A program made the position numbers and the translations under genes. A DNA stretch of 5,619 bases from Haloferacaceae archaeon. GTDB lineage: Archaea; Halobacteriota; Halobacteria; Halobacteriales; Haloferacaceae. Location: the NCBI GenBank assembly GCA_028274825.1, contig JAQCMZ010000056.1:1-5619 (forward strand). Reading direction: 5' to 3'. Below the pieces are notes generated by a model. The model was given only the letters and a program-made list of their open reading frames with translations, ran no database searches and was not told the origin of the DNA. This document shows, in pieces, positions 1 to 5,619 of the stretch (within the stretch, counting starts at the first letter, position 1; each line of letters opens with the position of its first letter).

Positions 1-70
1 GGACGTGGGTAAGTCTTCGTCGGTTTACCGCTTTAGCTCAGAACACCGCATATTCCACCTGTCTAGCCGT

Positions 71-178
71 ATTCCTCCAGAGGAATCTGGAAATCCACGC
101 GGGACTCATTCGAGTCATCACAGTTGTGATGTACTCACTCTCATAGCAACAGATAGGCGTGAACTACCGGGATTCACG
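71..178. repeat. Cluster of short perfect inverted repeats
   Basis: Four closely spaced hairpin-forming units occupy 108 bases. ATTCCTC/GAGGAAT (71-86) overlaps TCCAGA/TCTGGA with a GGAA loop (76-91), so these two cannot form together. GACTC/GAGTC follows (103-116), then ATCACA/TGTGAT (117-130), then CGTGAA/TTCACG with a 9-base loop (158-178). All arms are perfect matches of 5-7 bases. No convincing protein is encoded here: frames on both strands are short and lack family motifs. The density suggests a structured RNA or part of a mobile element end, but this is inference. Confidence 0.5.
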
Positions 179-182
179 AGTG

Positions 183-230
183 TCAGTTACACGGCTGAAG
201 CCGCGGGCGTCCTCCTGGTTTTCCTGTGAA
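183..230 (+). mobile_element. Possible IS200/IS605-type end hairpin
   Basis: TCAGTTACACGGCTGAAGCC followed by GCGGGCG forms a stem CGGCT/AGCCG (192-203) and leads into CCTCCTGGTTTTCC. It closely matches, in the opposite orientation, the motif at 4230-4199, which reads TCAGCTACCCACGGCGGAAG followed by CCGTTTGC. Both resemble the terminal hairpins of haloarchaeal IS200/IS605 elements and their non-autonomous derivatives. No transposase is adjacent: mutL ends 60 bases to the right. It is therefore a solo end or remnant at best. Confidence 0.3.
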
Positions 231-289
231 TCCAAACTGCTACTGTCCGCATTACTCGCCGCTCCGGTCCTGAGAGTCCCGACTGGCGA

Positions 290-2659
290 TTATCGGCGGC
301 GGCCAGCGTGTCCCGGATAATCGCGTTCAAACCGGGTTTCGAGTTCGTCCTGGTCGAATTCGATAACAACCGGACGGCCGTGCGGACATGCGTACGGATT
401 CTCACAACTGTCGAGTGTCTCCAACAGTTCGACAACAGATCCCTCGGTAAGCGAAGTGTTACCGGTGATTGCCGGGTAACAGGCCAGATCCGAGAGTAAC
501 TCGTCAGCGGCGGCTTCGACAGTCTGGGGGGCATCATCCCCGTCCCGGACGAATGCGGATAGCGCGTCTCGGAGGAGTTCGGGGTCGAGAGTGGTGTCGA
601 AGACGGCCGGGACGGCCGATACCTCCACTCTCCGGTCACCAGCACGGGTAGCCTGAAATCCCAGACGCTCGAGTGCCTCGATATACTCATCGAACAGCGC
701 TGCTTCACGAGCCGTGAGCTCAATCTCGATTGGCCCTGCGAGTGTTTGTGTGGTGGTTCCGTCGGCAAACTGCTCGCTGAGTCGTTCGTAGGCGACACGC
801 TCGTCAGCCGCGTGCTGGTCGATCAAAACAAGTCCGCTGGGCGCCTCTGCGATGATGTACGTGTCGTGTAACTGCCCTAGCACACGCAGTGATGGGAGTC
901 GGTCGAAGTCACGCTCGGACGCCGTGAACCCGCCAGCGAGTGTTCCTTGGTCGGTCGCAGTCTGTACTCTAGTTGTCGCTGTCTGCGACTCAGGTCCCTC
1001 TTCGCCCCGGTCGGTGGGGGCGTCCGACTCGATATCGGGACTGGAAATCACGTCCACGTCCTCGCTCAACGAGGAGGCCTGTTCGAACCCCGGCCCGGAG
1101 GTCGAACTGTCTACGTTCTCTTGTATCGATTCTGGCGGCTCCGGCTCGTCGGCCGAACTGAGCGACCCGGTATCTGTGGCTGCTGAACTATCGTCTGTTG
1201 CGTCTGCGTTCTGCGTAGCCGGTGCGTTAGGATCGCCTCCGCCGATCCCGTCGACCGACCACGCGTGTTCGTCTTCCGGGTCGACCGTTTCGACACCGGT
1301 AGCTGTCGGATCTATGTCCGACACCTCACGTTCAGGACTCTCTCGTTCGCTGTCTTGCCCGTCTGTACCGTGATCCGCTGTGTCGGCGCGTGCGTGTGCG
1401 TCTGCGTCTGCGTCTGCGTCTGTGTCTGTCTGTGTCTCTGTTGCCCCCGCTTCGGTAATCGTGCCGGTTTCGGCGGCCGATGAGTCCGCGTCTCGTGCGC
1501 GGGTACCAGTCTCTTCATGCGCGTCAGTACTTTGCTCGGTGGTTTTTCCGGGAGTGGATCTCTGTGCTGATGATGGGTCAGAATCTCCCGGTGAGACATC
1601 GACCTGATCGGGTGCCGAACGCCCTCTCGGTGCTGTCGACCGGATGACTCCGTGATCTAACAGTGTGTCACTGACTGCACTCTGAACGGCCGTCTGAACT
1701 TCCGATTCCGCGCCGAATCTCACTTTCATCTTGCGCGGATGCACGTTGACATCGACCCCCTCGGCCGGGACATCGACAAACAGAACCGCGAACGGATACC
1801 GGTCGGCGGCTAGTTGGCTCCCGTACGCGTCGACGACGGCCTCTCTGAGGACCGAAGCGGTGACGTACCGGTCGTTCACGAATGTCGCGAGATACTCTCT
1901 GCCTGCGCGGGTCGTTTCTGGGTGTGATATTACCCCTCGAACCTGATCGACTGGACCCTCGGGCTCTGTCTCAACCTCGATCATCGCCTCTGCGACCTCT
2001 CGACCGTACACTGCCAGCACGGCAGACCGGAGATCTCCCGTCCCCTCGGTGGCGAACGTCTCGCGGCCACCGTGAGTGAGCGACACGGCCACCTCCGGGT
2101 TTGCGAGTGCGTACTGCGTGACGACCGTGTTGACTTGATCGAACTCTGTTGCGTCAGTCTTCAGGAATTTTCGCCGGGCGGGTGTGTTGTAAAACAGGTT
2201 GTCCACCTCGACAGTCGTTCCCGTCGGGCAGCCGACGGGGTTAATCTCGCCAGTCTCGCCGCCTTCGACGATGACTTCGTGGCCGGGACCGCTCACGTTT
2301 TTGGGGTTCGACCGCAGTGTGAGCCGAGCGACGGCGCCAATCGTGTGGAGTGCCTCTCCGCGAAATCCCAGTGTCCCAACGCCAGCTTCCAGATCGTCGA
2401 TATCGTCGATTTTGGACGTGGTGTGCTCTTCGACGGCTAACTGGAGCGACTCCGCACTGATGCCTGCCCCATCGTCACGAACCCGAATCCCGTCAATCCC
2501 ACCCCGCTCGACCTCTACTTCGACTCGAGATGCCCCTGCATCGAGGCTGTTCTCGACGAGTTCTTTGACGACCGAAGCGGGCCGCTCAACGACCTCGCCG
2601 GCAGCAATCCGCTGGACGGTGTCTTCGTCTAATTGTCTAATCTCGGCCCCCTCGGACAT
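290..2659 (-). CDS. mutL: DNA mismatch repair protein MutL, endonuclease type, with long acidic linker
   Basis: MutL couples mismatch recognition by MutS to strand incision. The N-terminal GHKL ATPase domain (about residues 8-335) is intact: AAGEVVERPASVVKELVENS with the expected catalytic Glu at 33 and Asn at 37, DDGAGI at 62-67, GFRGEAL at 98-104 and the NTPARRKFL segment near 158-166. Residues about 340-585 form an acidic, Ser/Thr/Asp/Glu-rich linker with a short Asp-Ala repeat. The C-terminal domain starts near 586 and carries the metal-binding endonuclease signature DQHA-x2-E-x4-E (614-625), an ACYPAITGN segment (726-734) and CPHGRP (758-763). By family knowledge this predicts a nicking MutL, as in organisms without MutH. 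At 789 residues it is longer than bacterial MutL (about 615-630), and the excess is in the linker. ATG at 2657-2659 is chosen because the conserved N-terminus begins a few residues later; an ATG four bases upstream is out of frame. Stop is TAA. No mutS lies in the window. Confidence 0.97.
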   Translation of the reverse strand: MSEGAEIRQLDEDTVQRIAAGEVVERPASVVKELVENSLDAGASRVEVEVERGGIDGIRVRDDGAGISAESLQLAVEEHTTSKIDDIDDLEAGVGTLGFRGEALHTIGAVARLTLRSNPKNVSGPGHEVIVEGGETGEINPVGCPTGTTVEVDNLFYNTPARRKFLKTDATEFDQVNTVVTQYALANPEVAVSLTHGGRETFATEGTGDLRSAVLAVYGREVAEAMIEVETEPEGPVDQVRGVISHPETTRAGREYLATFVNDRYVTASVLREAVVDAYGSQLAADRYPFAVLFVDVPAEGVDVNVHPRKMKVRFGAESEVQTAVQSAVSDTLLDHGVIRSTAPRGRSAPDQVDVSPGDSDPSSAQRSTPGKTTEQSTDAHEETGTRARDADSSAAETGTITEAGATETQTDTDADADADAHARADTADHGTDGQDSERESPEREVSDIDPTATGVETVDPEDEHAWSVDGIGGGDPNAPATQNADATDDSSAATDTGSLSSADEPEPPESIQENVDSSTSGPGFEQASSLSEDVDVISSPDIESDAPTDRGEEGPESQTATTRVQTATDQGTLAGGFTASERDFDRLPSLRVLGQLHDTYIIAEAPSGLVLIDQHAADERVAYERLSEQFADGTTTQTLAGPIEIELTAREAALFDEYIEALERLGFQATRAGDRRVEVSAVPAVFDTTLDPELLRDALSAFVRDGDDAPQTVEAAADELLSDLACYPAITGNTSLTEGSVVELLETLDSCENPYACPHGRPVVIEFDQDELETRFERDYPGHAGRRR
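1393..1439. repeat. Hexanucleotide microsatellite in the mutL linker
   Basis: On the plus strand there are four perfect tandem copies of CGTCTG (1399-1422), flanked by near copies: CGTGTG at 1393 and TGTCTG at 1423. A TG/TC-rich tail continues to about 1439. On the mutL coding strand the units read as alternating Asp and Ala/Thr codons, giving TDTDADADADA around residues 411-421. The six-base unit equals two codons, so gain or loss of a unit keeps the reading frame and changes only linker length. Confidence 0.9.
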
Positions 2660-2726
2660 GCATAGATATTTTGATCGCTCGTCACTTGAACACCCCGGTC
2701 ATCTTAGAACGGACCGTCCTGTCTGT

Positions 2727-2734
2727 GCTTATAC
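2727..2734 (-). promoter_or_regulatory. Possible TATA box for mutL
   Basis: On the minus strand the gap upstream of mutL contains GTATAAGC about 70 bases before the ATG, the most TATA-like octamer in this gap. Transcription starting about 25-27 bases downstream would leave a leader of roughly 45-50 bases. A second A/T-rich stretch, AAAATATC, lies only 12-20 bases before the ATG, too close for a leaderless start at that ATG. Purely pattern based. Read-through from the upstream DUF418 gene is also possible. Confidence 0.3.
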
Positions 2735-2845
2735 ACCCTCGAATCCGACGGTGAATCCCCTATCACCTGAGAAGAAAACCCGCCGACATCTCCGGTATCG
2801 CCCCCCGCATCGACGTGTGCAAGCGCTCACTCATGCAGCGGGTCG

Positions 2846-2890
2846 TGAGACGGGACACGATAGGACGGGATAAGACAGGATGCGACAGGA
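2846..2890. repeat. Four 10-base near-tandem units after the DUF418 gene
   Basis: The plus strand shows TGAGACGGGA (2846), a five-base spacer, then TAGGACGGGA (2861), TAAGACAGGA (2871) and TGCGACAGGA (2881). The consensus is TRNGACRGGA at an exact ten-base period for the last three units. A partial further match (CGGGA) abuts the DUF418 stop codon. On the minus strand, sense for both neighbouring genes, this is a pyrimidine-rich TCCYGTC series. Its role is unknown: it could be a slippage-derived repeat, a protein-binding array with sites on one face of the helix, or part of the DUF418 3' untranslated region. Confidence 0.65.
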
Positions 2891-2896
2891 CGGGAG

Positions 2897-4093
2897 TCAG
2901 GCCCGCAACGGCTGTCGGTGGCCATACGTCAGTGTCCGCCAGAGCCACTCGACAGGGCCGAATCGGAACGCACGCAGCCATACCACCGACAGCAGGATCT
3001 GAACGATCCAGACGGCAGCGACGAATCCCAGCGCCTCTACGCGGCTCACAGAGCCGAACAGGCCCAATCCGTGCCCGTAAAACACCGTCGTCGCCACCAC
3101 CGTCTGAAGGAGGTAGTTGGTGAAGGCTGTGCGGCCGACAGCGGCAAACGCTCGTGTGATTGGCCCGTTACTCCGGCGACGGGCGTAGAGTGTGACGAGC
3201 CCCACATATCCACCAGCCACCAGCAGACTCCCCCAGTAGTTGAACTGGCGCCAGAACAGCGCTGCGTCGGCACTCCAGTTGTTCGCCTCAATGTAGACGA
3301 CACCAGCGGCGACAATCCCGACGCCCACGATCCCACCCACGACCAGCCGTCGATACAGCTGTGCAGACCGCTCGCCTGTCAGCACTCCCCACCGATACAG
3401 GGCCATTCCCAGCAGCATGACGCCGCCGACTCGCCAGAACGTCGCTCCGATGAACGACGCGGTTTGCCGCCGTATTGAGGTTGGGACTCGATGGCTCATC
3501 TGCTCCACCCAGCCGCCTCGATAGGTGGCAATCTCCTGCTGGAGCACCATCTCACCAGGAGCCCACTGCCCTGCGACGGCATCGCCGCCGATAGTTAGCG
3601 CCGTTGATAACTCGACCACAGGAACGAAACACAAGAACACGCCGGCAAGTCCGGCCAATTTCCGTGCCTCAAGGCGGCGAACAGTGATGAGAAAGAGCCC
3701 GATTAGCCCGTATGTGACGAGTATGTCACCGTACCAGAGAAGATAGGCGTGTAACAGCCCGATAACGAGTAGTATCACGGTCCGGCGAATCTGGAGACGA
3801 ACTGCTGGTTGCCCCTTCTGCCGTTTGGTATCAATAAACAGCAACACCCCGGCTCCAAACAGCGCCGAGAATATTGTGATGAACTTTGATTTGGCAAACA
3901 CGTGTCCGAGGAGCCACGTCCAGTAGTTGGCCCCCGACAAGTCACCGTACACTGTCGGATTCAACAGCGTTGCCTGGGGCATCGAGAACACACGTACGTT
4001 GATGACGAGAATCCCGAGGAGAGCGACTCCTCGTAATGCGTCGAGACTGACGATCCGATCGGACGGCGGTGTCGGGCCGGCGTCTTCTGTCAC
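2897..4093 (-). CDS. DUF418 / YeiB-type multi-pass membrane protein
   Basis: A complete 398-residue membrane protein of the DUF418 family; the biochemical role is not established, although transport has been suggested for relatives. Family features appear in order. The N-terminus has RIVSLDALRGVALLGILVIN (13-32). FSALFGAG follows at 75-82, then the RRTVILLVIGLLHAYLLWYGD block (102-123). The C-terminal DUF418 region has GRTAFTNYLLQ (320-330), VQILLSVVWL (364-373) and GPVEWLWRTLTYG (379-391). Hydrophobicity by eye suggests nine or ten membrane segments, with positive clusters such as RRQ and RRR at loops. The length is normal for the family. The start is GTG: an in-frame TAA lies 15 bases upstream and the next Met is residue 38, inside the conserved region. 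No Shine-Dalgarno sequence is visible. It points the same way as mutL, 237 bases upstream of it, so a shared operon is possible but not shown. The family assignment is firm; the function is unknown. Confidence 0.92.
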   Translation of the reverse strand: MTEDAGPTPPSDRIVSLDALRGVALLGILVINVRVFSMPQATLLNPTVYGDLSGANYWTWLLGHVFAKSKFITIFSALFGAGVLLFIDTKRQKGQPAVRLQIRRTVILLVIGLLHAYLLWYGDILVTYGLIGLFLITVRRLEARKLAGLAGVFLCFVPVVELSTALTIGGDAVAGQWAPGEMVLQQEIATYRGGWVEQMSHRVPTSIRRQTASFIGATFWRVGGVMLLGMALYRWGVLTGERSAQLYRRLVVGGIVGVGIVAAGVVYIEANNWSADAALFWRQFNYWGSLLVAGGYVGLVTLYARRRSNGPITRAFAAVGRTAFTNYLLQTVVATTVFYGHGLGLFGSVSRVEALGFVAAVWIVQILLSVVWLRAFRFGPVEWLWRTLTYGHRQPLRA

Positions 4094-4121
4094 GGAACTA
4101 CTGTATTAACGCCGTGTGGGC

Positions 4122-4135
4122 GTCAATAGGTTTCG
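4122..4135 (-). promoter_or_regulatory. Possible BRE/TATA promoter of the DUF418 gene
   Basis: On the minus strand CGAAACCTATTGAC lies about 29-42 bases before the GTG start. CGAAA resembles an archaeal BRE and CTATTG a weak TATA element. This spacing would give a transcript with a very short leader, consistent with the missing Shine-Dalgarno. The TATA match is poor, and TTAATAC closer to the start is an alternative. Confidence 0.3.
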
Positions 4136-4195
4136 GTCTCGGATATCTCCCGCTGTGAGACAGTGATGTTTCCACTAGAACGTCTAATGAATACC

Positions 4196-4219
4196 GAAAA
4201 AGCAAACGGCTTCCGCCGT
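4196..4219 (-). terminator. Hairpin plus T-rich tract, possible minus-strand terminator
   Basis: On the minus strand a perfect 5-base stem (ACGGC/GCCGT) with a GGAA tetraloop at 4219-4206 is followed at once by TTTGCTTTTTC. This would be a reasonable termination signal for any minus-strand transcript from 4220-4500, upstream of the DUF418 promoter. Archaea often terminate at T-tracts even without a hairpin. The same hairpin is also the IS-end-like motif, so the two readings compete. Confidence 0.35.
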
Positions 4220-4370
4220 GGGTAGCTGACTGCGGAAACTCATGTGTCCGAGCACGAGACTCTCAAGAGCGTTTCACAACGAGGCTGAGCTACCCCCACC
4301 TCACTTGCTCGCTTCATGTCGATCCGCTTCGTTTCGCTTCCTTGAGCAAGGGTACCTCGGCTGTATTGAG
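4196..4370 (-). mobile_element. Possible decayed end of an IS200/IS605 (TnpB-type) element
   Basis: Read on the minus strand, this stretch begins with a short frame encoding NTAEVPLLKEAKRSGST and a stop. This is like the variable LKE-containing tails I associate with haloarchaeal TnpB proteins. It continues through a GAAGCG-rich segment and ends in TCAGCTACCC followed by the hairpin ACGGC-GGAA-GCCGT and a T-rich tract. Haloarchaeal IS200/IS605 elements commonly have terminal hairpins of the form CTACCCACGGCT..AGCCGTGGG. No TnpB catalytic or zinc-ribbon motif is present and the frame is closed just upstream, so at most the 3' end survives. The similarity is recalled, not searched; chance resemblance remains possible. 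Confidence 0.3.
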
Positions 4371-4548
4371 TAATCCAATAGACGGTCACGATGAGTGTGG
4401 GGAGGCGTTTCCCGATCCGTCTCACGGACTGTGCCCTCGCAGCCGCCTGTTTGGCCTGCTCTCGTGGGGTCTGATGCACCTCTCCAATCAACGTTCCTGA
4501 GTACGGCGCTGGACGACTGTCTCTGGACTCTCGGCTGAGTCACCACAA

Positions 4549-4556
4549 TTATTTAG
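4549..4556 (+). promoter_or_regulatory. TATA box of the small Cys/His protein gene
   Basis: TTATTTAG is centred about 28 bases before the ATG at 4581. This is the spacing expected for a haloarchaeal leaderless transcript starting at or just before the start codon. It is the strongest A/T-rich box in the surrounding G/C-rich sequence, and no Shine-Dalgarno is present. It supports the plus-strand gene over the overlapping minus-strand frames. Confidence 0.55.
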
Positions 4557-4580
4557 AAAACTCAACACAACTATGCTGAT

Positions 4581-4814
4581 ATGTCTGAGTCCGACGACCC
4601 CAGTGAGGATGGGTGCCCAGCGTGCGGATGCAAATACGAGTCTTACTCTGTCCATCGAGAGGGGCTCATGGTGAATCTCTTCCAGAATCCGCGTTTCCAC
4701 CGCGTCTGTTTCAACCCTGTCTCCCAGGACGGGGAGGCGTACGTCCACTTTTACCACCACACACACGACCAGGTGCCTGATGCTGGGGCGGTCGCAGGGA
4801 ATCCCCCCGTCTGA
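4581..4814 (+). CDS. Small Cys/His-rich protein, possible zinc-binding, function unknown
   Basis: A 77-residue protein that I do not recognise as a named family. The first eleven residues are acidic (SESDDPSEDG). A CPACGC motif follows (Cys12, Cys15, Cys17), resembling one half of the CPxCG zinc-finger knuckle frequent in small haloarchaeal proteins. A possible remaining set of metal ligands is His25, His40, Cys43, His56, His59, His60 and His62, with FHRVCF and HFYHHTHD the most suggestive segments. There is no second CPxCG pair, so a canonical zinc ribbon is not assured. No signal peptide or membrane segment is seen, implying a cytoplasmic protein. The ATG is chosen for its leaderless spacing from the TATA box; an ATG at 4573 is out of frame. 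Third codon positions are mostly G/C, as in its neighbours. The stop is TGA, 157 bases before the oxidoreductase gene. It could be a regulator or a metal-binding accessory protein, but nothing here decides. Confidence 0.75.
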   Translation: MSESDDPSEDGCPACGCKYESYSVHREGLMVNLFQNPRFHRVCFNPVSQDGEAYVHFYHHTHDQVPDAGAVAGNPPV

Positions 4815-4971
4815 CGAGGGCAACTCCACACAGCAAATTCACCGGGGTGATCCGACACATAGACTCACAGCCGGAATTGAGCGGTGAGACACGCAATTTC
4901 CAGTATCCCAGGGCGACGAGAGCAGACACCACAAACCATTGAACCGGCGAGCGGTTAATCACGTATACTCT

Positions 4972-5619
4972 GTGTCAATCACGAATCGTCAGTATGATCT
5001 CGTCGTGTGGGGGGCAACCGGAGTTGCCGGGCGGCTGGTTGCTGAGTACCTCACTGAACAGTATTCGCCCGATCAACTCTCGCTGTGTCTCGGTGGGCGA
5101 AACCAAGACCGCCTCCGTGACGTCGAGACTGACGCCACCGCGGGAGATGGCCCGTGGGAGGAGGTCCCGATTGTTATCGGCGACGCGACTGACCCTGCGA
5201 GTCTCCAGCGTATCGTCCGGGATACGCAGGTTATCTGTTCGACCGTCGGGCCGTATACAGAGTACGGAACACCGTTAGTCGAGGCGTGCGTGGAGGCGGG
5301 GACAGATTACTGTGATCTCACCGGCGAAATCAATTGGGTGCGTGAGACCATTGACCGCTTCCACGAGCAGGCACTCGACGCTGGCGCCCGGATTATTCAC
5401 AGCTGTGGGTTCGACTCTATCCCGGCAGACTTGGGGACCTTACTCGTGCAGTCGCACGCCATCCGCGAGTACGGGCATCCGTGTGATCTGGTTCAGATCT
5501 ATCTCGAAGAGGGAAACGGGAGTTTCAGCGGTGGGACACTGGCGAGTGCGGCCGCATTGTTTGAGGCCGCGTCGACCGAGCCGCGCGCGAGAGAGGCGTT
5601 ACAGAACCCATACTCGTTA
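4972..5619 (+). CDS. Saccharopine dehydrogenase-like oxidoreductase, N-terminal part (cut by window end)
   Basis: The first 216 residues of an NAD(P)-binding protein of the saccharopine dehydrogenase-like group, which also contains mycobacterial trans-acting enoyl reductases and eukaryotic SCCPDH. The frame is open to the last base. Visible features are YDLVVWGATGVAGRLV (8-23), whose GATGVAG is the Rossmann dinucleotide loop; LGGRN (40-44) at the end of the second strand; GDATD (70-74); STVGPYTEYGTPLVEAC (90-106); DYCDLTGE (112-119); and GFDSIPADLG (146-155). All are typical of this subfamily, whose members run to about 400 residues, so roughly half is missing. The GTG start is chosen because the family N-terminus begins a few residues before the Rossmann loop; there is no ATG at this position, and an in-frame upstream extension would add atypical residues. 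Substrate is unknown; in relatives lipid-linked enoyl reduction is proposed, and true lysine metabolism is unlikely. No clear TATA box was found. Confidence 0.9.
   Translation, partial: MSITNRQYDLVVWGATGVAGRLVAEYLTEQYSPDQLSLCLGGRNQDRLRDVETDATAGDGPWEEVPIVIGDATDPASLQRIVRDTQVICSTVGPYTEYGTPLVEACVEAGTDYCDLTGEINWVRETIDRFHEQALDAGARIIHSCGFDSIPADLGTLLVQSHAIREYGHPCDLVQIYLEEGNGSFSGGTLASAAALFEAASTEPRAREALQNPYSL

Larger units (their letters stand above)
1..289. other. Non-coding stretch downstream of mutL
   Basis: I can support no gene here. A plus frame from GTG at 5 (74 codons) and one open from the window edge to 146 have no recognisable motif or clear haloarchaeal codon bias. The content is the hairpin cluster and the IS-end-like hairpin described separately. 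No clear T-tract terminator for mutL is visible on the minus strand after its stop codon. A gene entering from the left that ends here cannot be excluded. Confidence 0.5.
4094..4580. other. Gene-poor gap between divergent genes
   Basis: These 487 bases separate the divergent DUF418 and small Cys/His protein genes, and I can support no intact gene in them. They hold the candidate promoters of both neighbours, a hairpin followed by a T-rich tract on the minus strand (4196-4219), an 8-base inverted repeat GGGTAGCT/AGCTACCC (4220-4227 with 4288-4295), and a 5-base hairpin CCTTG/CAAGG (4340-4351). Several frames stay open without family hallmarks. One plus frame runs 4159-4500 without a credible start. 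One minus frame, 4240-4491, begins at TTG and encodes 83 residues containing a short hydrophobic stretch (LPTLIVTVYW). The pattern suggests decayed sequence, possibly from a mobile element. Confidence 0.6.

Noticed and set aside
3..146. Plus frame open from the window edge, possibly the end of a transposase
   Set aside because: About 47 codons with no motif I can recognise and weak codon bias; not enough to call a gene.
1265..1607. Plus- and minus-strand frames with Cys-Val or Ser-Ala repeats, and Thr-Gln runs
   Set aside because: These are other-frame readings of the hexanucleotide repeat inside mutL, whose frame is fully supported by conserved motifs.
2815..3123. Plus-strand frame of 102 residues spanning the mutL/DUF418 gap
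   Set aside because: Arg/Thr-rich shadow of the 10-base repeats and of the DUF418 gene; no family features.
4220..4300. Minus-strand GGGGGTAGCTCAG resembling a tRNA 5' end and D-arm
   Set aside because: No T-loop consensus, no plausible anticodon arm and no acceptor pairing at the expected distance.
4488..4829. Minus-strand frame of 113 residues antisense to the small Cys/His gene
   Set aside because: No recognisable motif; the plus-strand gene has a correctly spaced TATA box, an acidic N-terminus and G/C-rich third positions.
4711..4962. Minus-strand frame of 83 residues with a hydrophobic N-terminus (VQWFVVSALVALGYW)
   Set aside because: It overlaps the small Cys/His gene antisense, its GTG lies only nine bases from the oppositely directed oxidoreductase start leaving no promoter room, and its C-terminal half is Arg/Pro-rich shadow sequence.
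4994..5278. Plus-strand ATG frame of 94 residues
   Set aside because: Out of frame with the saccharopine dehydrogenase-like gene, whose GTG-started frame carries all the conserved motifs.

Overview
This 5.6 kb window looks like the chromosome of a haloarchaeon. The proteins are acidic (the MutL linker and the N-terminus of the small Cys/His protein are rich in Asp and Glu), third codon positions lean towards G/C, and starts lack Shine-Dalgarno sequences; one gene has an A/T-rich TATA-like box at leaderless spacing. Genus cannot be told from the sequence.

Layout, left to right. Bases 1-289 hold no convincing gene but contain five small inverted repeats between 71 and 204, the last resembling the terminal hairpin of haloarchaeal IS200/IS605-type elements. 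Bases 290-2659 (minus strand) encode a complete, long MutL of 789 residues with an intact GHKL ATPase domain, a roughly 250-residue acidic low-complexity linker and a C-terminal endonuclease-type domain. A 237-base gap follows, with four 10-base tandem-like units. Bases 2897-4093 (minus strand) encode a complete DUF418/YeiB-type membrane protein. Bases 4094-4580 form a gene-poor gap between divergent genes. It holds a second, related hairpin on the opposite strand and what may be the decayed tail of a TnpB-type element. Bases 4581-4814 (plus strand) encode a 77-residue Cys/His-rich protein behind a good leaderless promoter. Bases 4972-5619 (plus strand) encode the first 216 residues of a saccharopine dehydrogenase-like oxidoreductase cut by the window end.

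The genes do not form an obvious pathway. MutL is a DNA mismatch repair factor, usually found beside mutS in haloarchaea, but its neighbour here is a membrane protein gene in the same orientation. The two plus-strand genes are separated by 157 bases and probably have separate promoters. I see no CRISPR array, rRNA, tRNA or intact mobile element. The points most worth a second look are the hexanucleotide microsatellite inside mutL, the paired IS-end-like hairpins flanking the mutL/DUF418 block in opposite orientations, the hairpin cluster at the left edge, and the small uncharacterised protein.
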